Under the pieces are notes generated by a model, which saw only the letters and a list, made by a program, of their open reading frames with translations, ran no database searches and had not been told where the DNA came from. A stretch of DNA of 34,986 nucleotides from an uncultured beta proteobacterium (GTDB lineage: Bacteria > Pseudomonadota > Gammaproteobacteria > Burkholderiales > Rhodocyclaceae), in NCBI GenBank assembly GCA_903886975.1, contig CAISOB010000039.1:1-34986 (forward strand). The letters run 5' to 3'. Shown one piece after another: positions 34,458 through 34,986 of the stretch (its first letter is position 1; each line of letters opens with the position of its first letter). The translations under genes were made by a program, and so were the position numbers.

Positions 34458-34840
34458 GTCGTTGGCGCTGGGTTCGCGACGACGTGGTGTATGCAATACA
34501 CGACATGCAGATTGCGCAGCATGGCGGGGAGCCGGGCATTCGTGACAAGAATGCCGTACAAGCGGCATTGGCGCGGCCGGAAAACCTCGTAGCCTACGGC
34601 GAACCGCCGCCCGACGCCGCTGCTCCGGCTGCCGCCTACGCGTTCGGCTTGGCTCGCAATCACGGCTTTGTCGATGGCAACAAACGCACCGCCTGGGTGG
34701 TCGCGCGCTTGTTCCTGGCGGACAATGAACGCAAAGTCCGCTTCGATGCCGCCGACGCCGTCCACACCGTGGAGCGCGTGGCTGCCGGCATCATCACCGA
34801 AGCTCAGCTCGCGGAGTGGTTCCGCCAGCGGCAGTTCTAA
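34454..34840 (+). CDS. doc: Doc-type toxin (Fic fold)
   Basis: A 128-residue toxin of the Doc branch of the Fic family. The catalytic motif HGFVDGNKR is at residues 70-78 (catalytic H70, anion-binding N76-K77-R78), with the Doc-type NKR in place of the GNGR of AMP-transferring Fic proteins. Phage P1 Doc phosphorylates EF-Tu and blocks translation; the same is expected here. WVRDDVVYAIHDMQIAQHGG and RDKNAVQAALARPE at the start are family-typical. The length fits Doc (126). It is coupled to its antitoxin through a 4-base overlap. The stop codon is 10 bases before the IS630-type end, so the gene is intact. Confidence 0.95.
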   Translation: MSRWRWVRDDVVYAIHDMQIAQHGGEPGIRDKNAVQAALARPENLVAYGEPPPDAAAPAAAYAFGLARNHGFVDGNKRTAWVVARLFLADNERKVRFDAADAVHTVERVAAGIITEAQLAEWFRQRQF

Positions 34841-34850
34841 GGGGCTAACC

Positions 34851-34986
34851 TAGTGTAGTGCGTCATAAATAACGGAACTTAAATAACAATTGGCCCTCCA
34901 AGTAAGCAGGAGGTCACTGCCATGCGCGTAGCAAAGCCCATTGAATTGAATGCTGACGATGATCGACGGCTTCGGATTCTCTCCAA
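34851..34986 (+). mobile_element. Left end of an IS630-family insertion sequence (cut by the window)
   Basis: The segment beginning at TAGTGTAGTGCGTCATAAAT (34851) has the look of an IS630-family terminal inverted repeat, entered at a TA target dinucleotide, and precedes the transposase start by about 70 bases. The matching right end lies outside the window. Confidence 0.7.
34922..34986 (+). CDS. IS630-family transposase, N-terminal fragment (runs off the window)
   Basis: Only about 21 codons are visible, beginning MRVAKPIELNADDDRRLRIL, the typical opening of IS630 transposases, whose next segment is a helix-turn-helix. A strong AGGAGG lies eight bases before ATG (34922). Whether the gene is complete cannot be judged. 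Confidence 0.75.
   Translation, partial: MRVAKPIELNADDDRRLRILS

Overview
The window is about 35 kb of GC-rich bacterial chromosome. Gene content and order (gltX beside tRNA genes, an RpfE-type protein divergent from lolC-lolD, an ArnT-like transferase followed by comEC, and a full-length recJ) suggest a betaproteobacterium, perhaps of the Rhodocyclales type. The taxonomic call is inferred from these genes; no rRNA is present. Most genes are ordinary chromosomal functions. Accessory DNA is confined to the two edges and to islands near 12.4-13.2 kb, 16.6-17.3 kb and 20-22.3 kb.

Region 1 (1-2750): the decayed C-terminal end of a serine recombinase, then a minus-strand operon tRNA-Ala(GGC), tRNA-Glu(UUC), tRNA-Asp(GUC) with a near-consensus promoter and a terminator, gltX directly upstream on the same strand, and a divergent tRNA-Val(CAC). 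Region 2 (2750-7000): small envelope proteins, namely a membrane protein, a lipoprotein, a Gln-rich exported protein, a His/Tyr/Pro-rich exported protein, a DUF805 membrane protein and an outer-membrane beta-barrel. Region 3 (7100-11350): a three-gene overlapping operon (ABC ATPase, large FtsX-type permease, secreted lipocalin-like hydrolase) of the AttEFGH type.

Region 4 (11400-16560): a DMT transporter, a small single-span membrane protein, a MESH1-like alarmone hydrolase, an EamA-type exporter and recJ. Region 5 (17270-19940): a D-threonine aldolase-type PLP enzyme, a SpoIIAA-like protein and a SYLF protein. Region 6 (20000-22350): an AT-richer outer-membrane barrel between two diverged repeat copies, followed by an orphan HEPN-like protein. 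Region 7 (22350-26410): a carboxylesterase coupled to an unknown protein, then DoxX, SnoaL-like and NADP-binding oxidoreductase genes facing a LysR regulator, which looks like one regulated redox or stress locus.

Region 8 (26600-34140): RpfE-type protein divergent from lolC-lolD, then an ArnT-like glycosyltransferase and comEC, with two different palindromic dispersed repeats in the spacers. Region 9 (34190-34986): an AbrB-type antitoxin plus Doc toxin pair with a nested-palindrome operator, and the left end of an IS630-family element directly behind the toxin gene. The window cuts this element.

No CRISPR array, prophage or clearly new multi-gene system was found. The observations most worth testing are the orphan HEPN protein and its repeat-flanked neighbourhood, the toxin-antitoxin operator, the esterase plus unknown-protein pair, and the stem that joins the gltX stop codon to the tRNA promoter.
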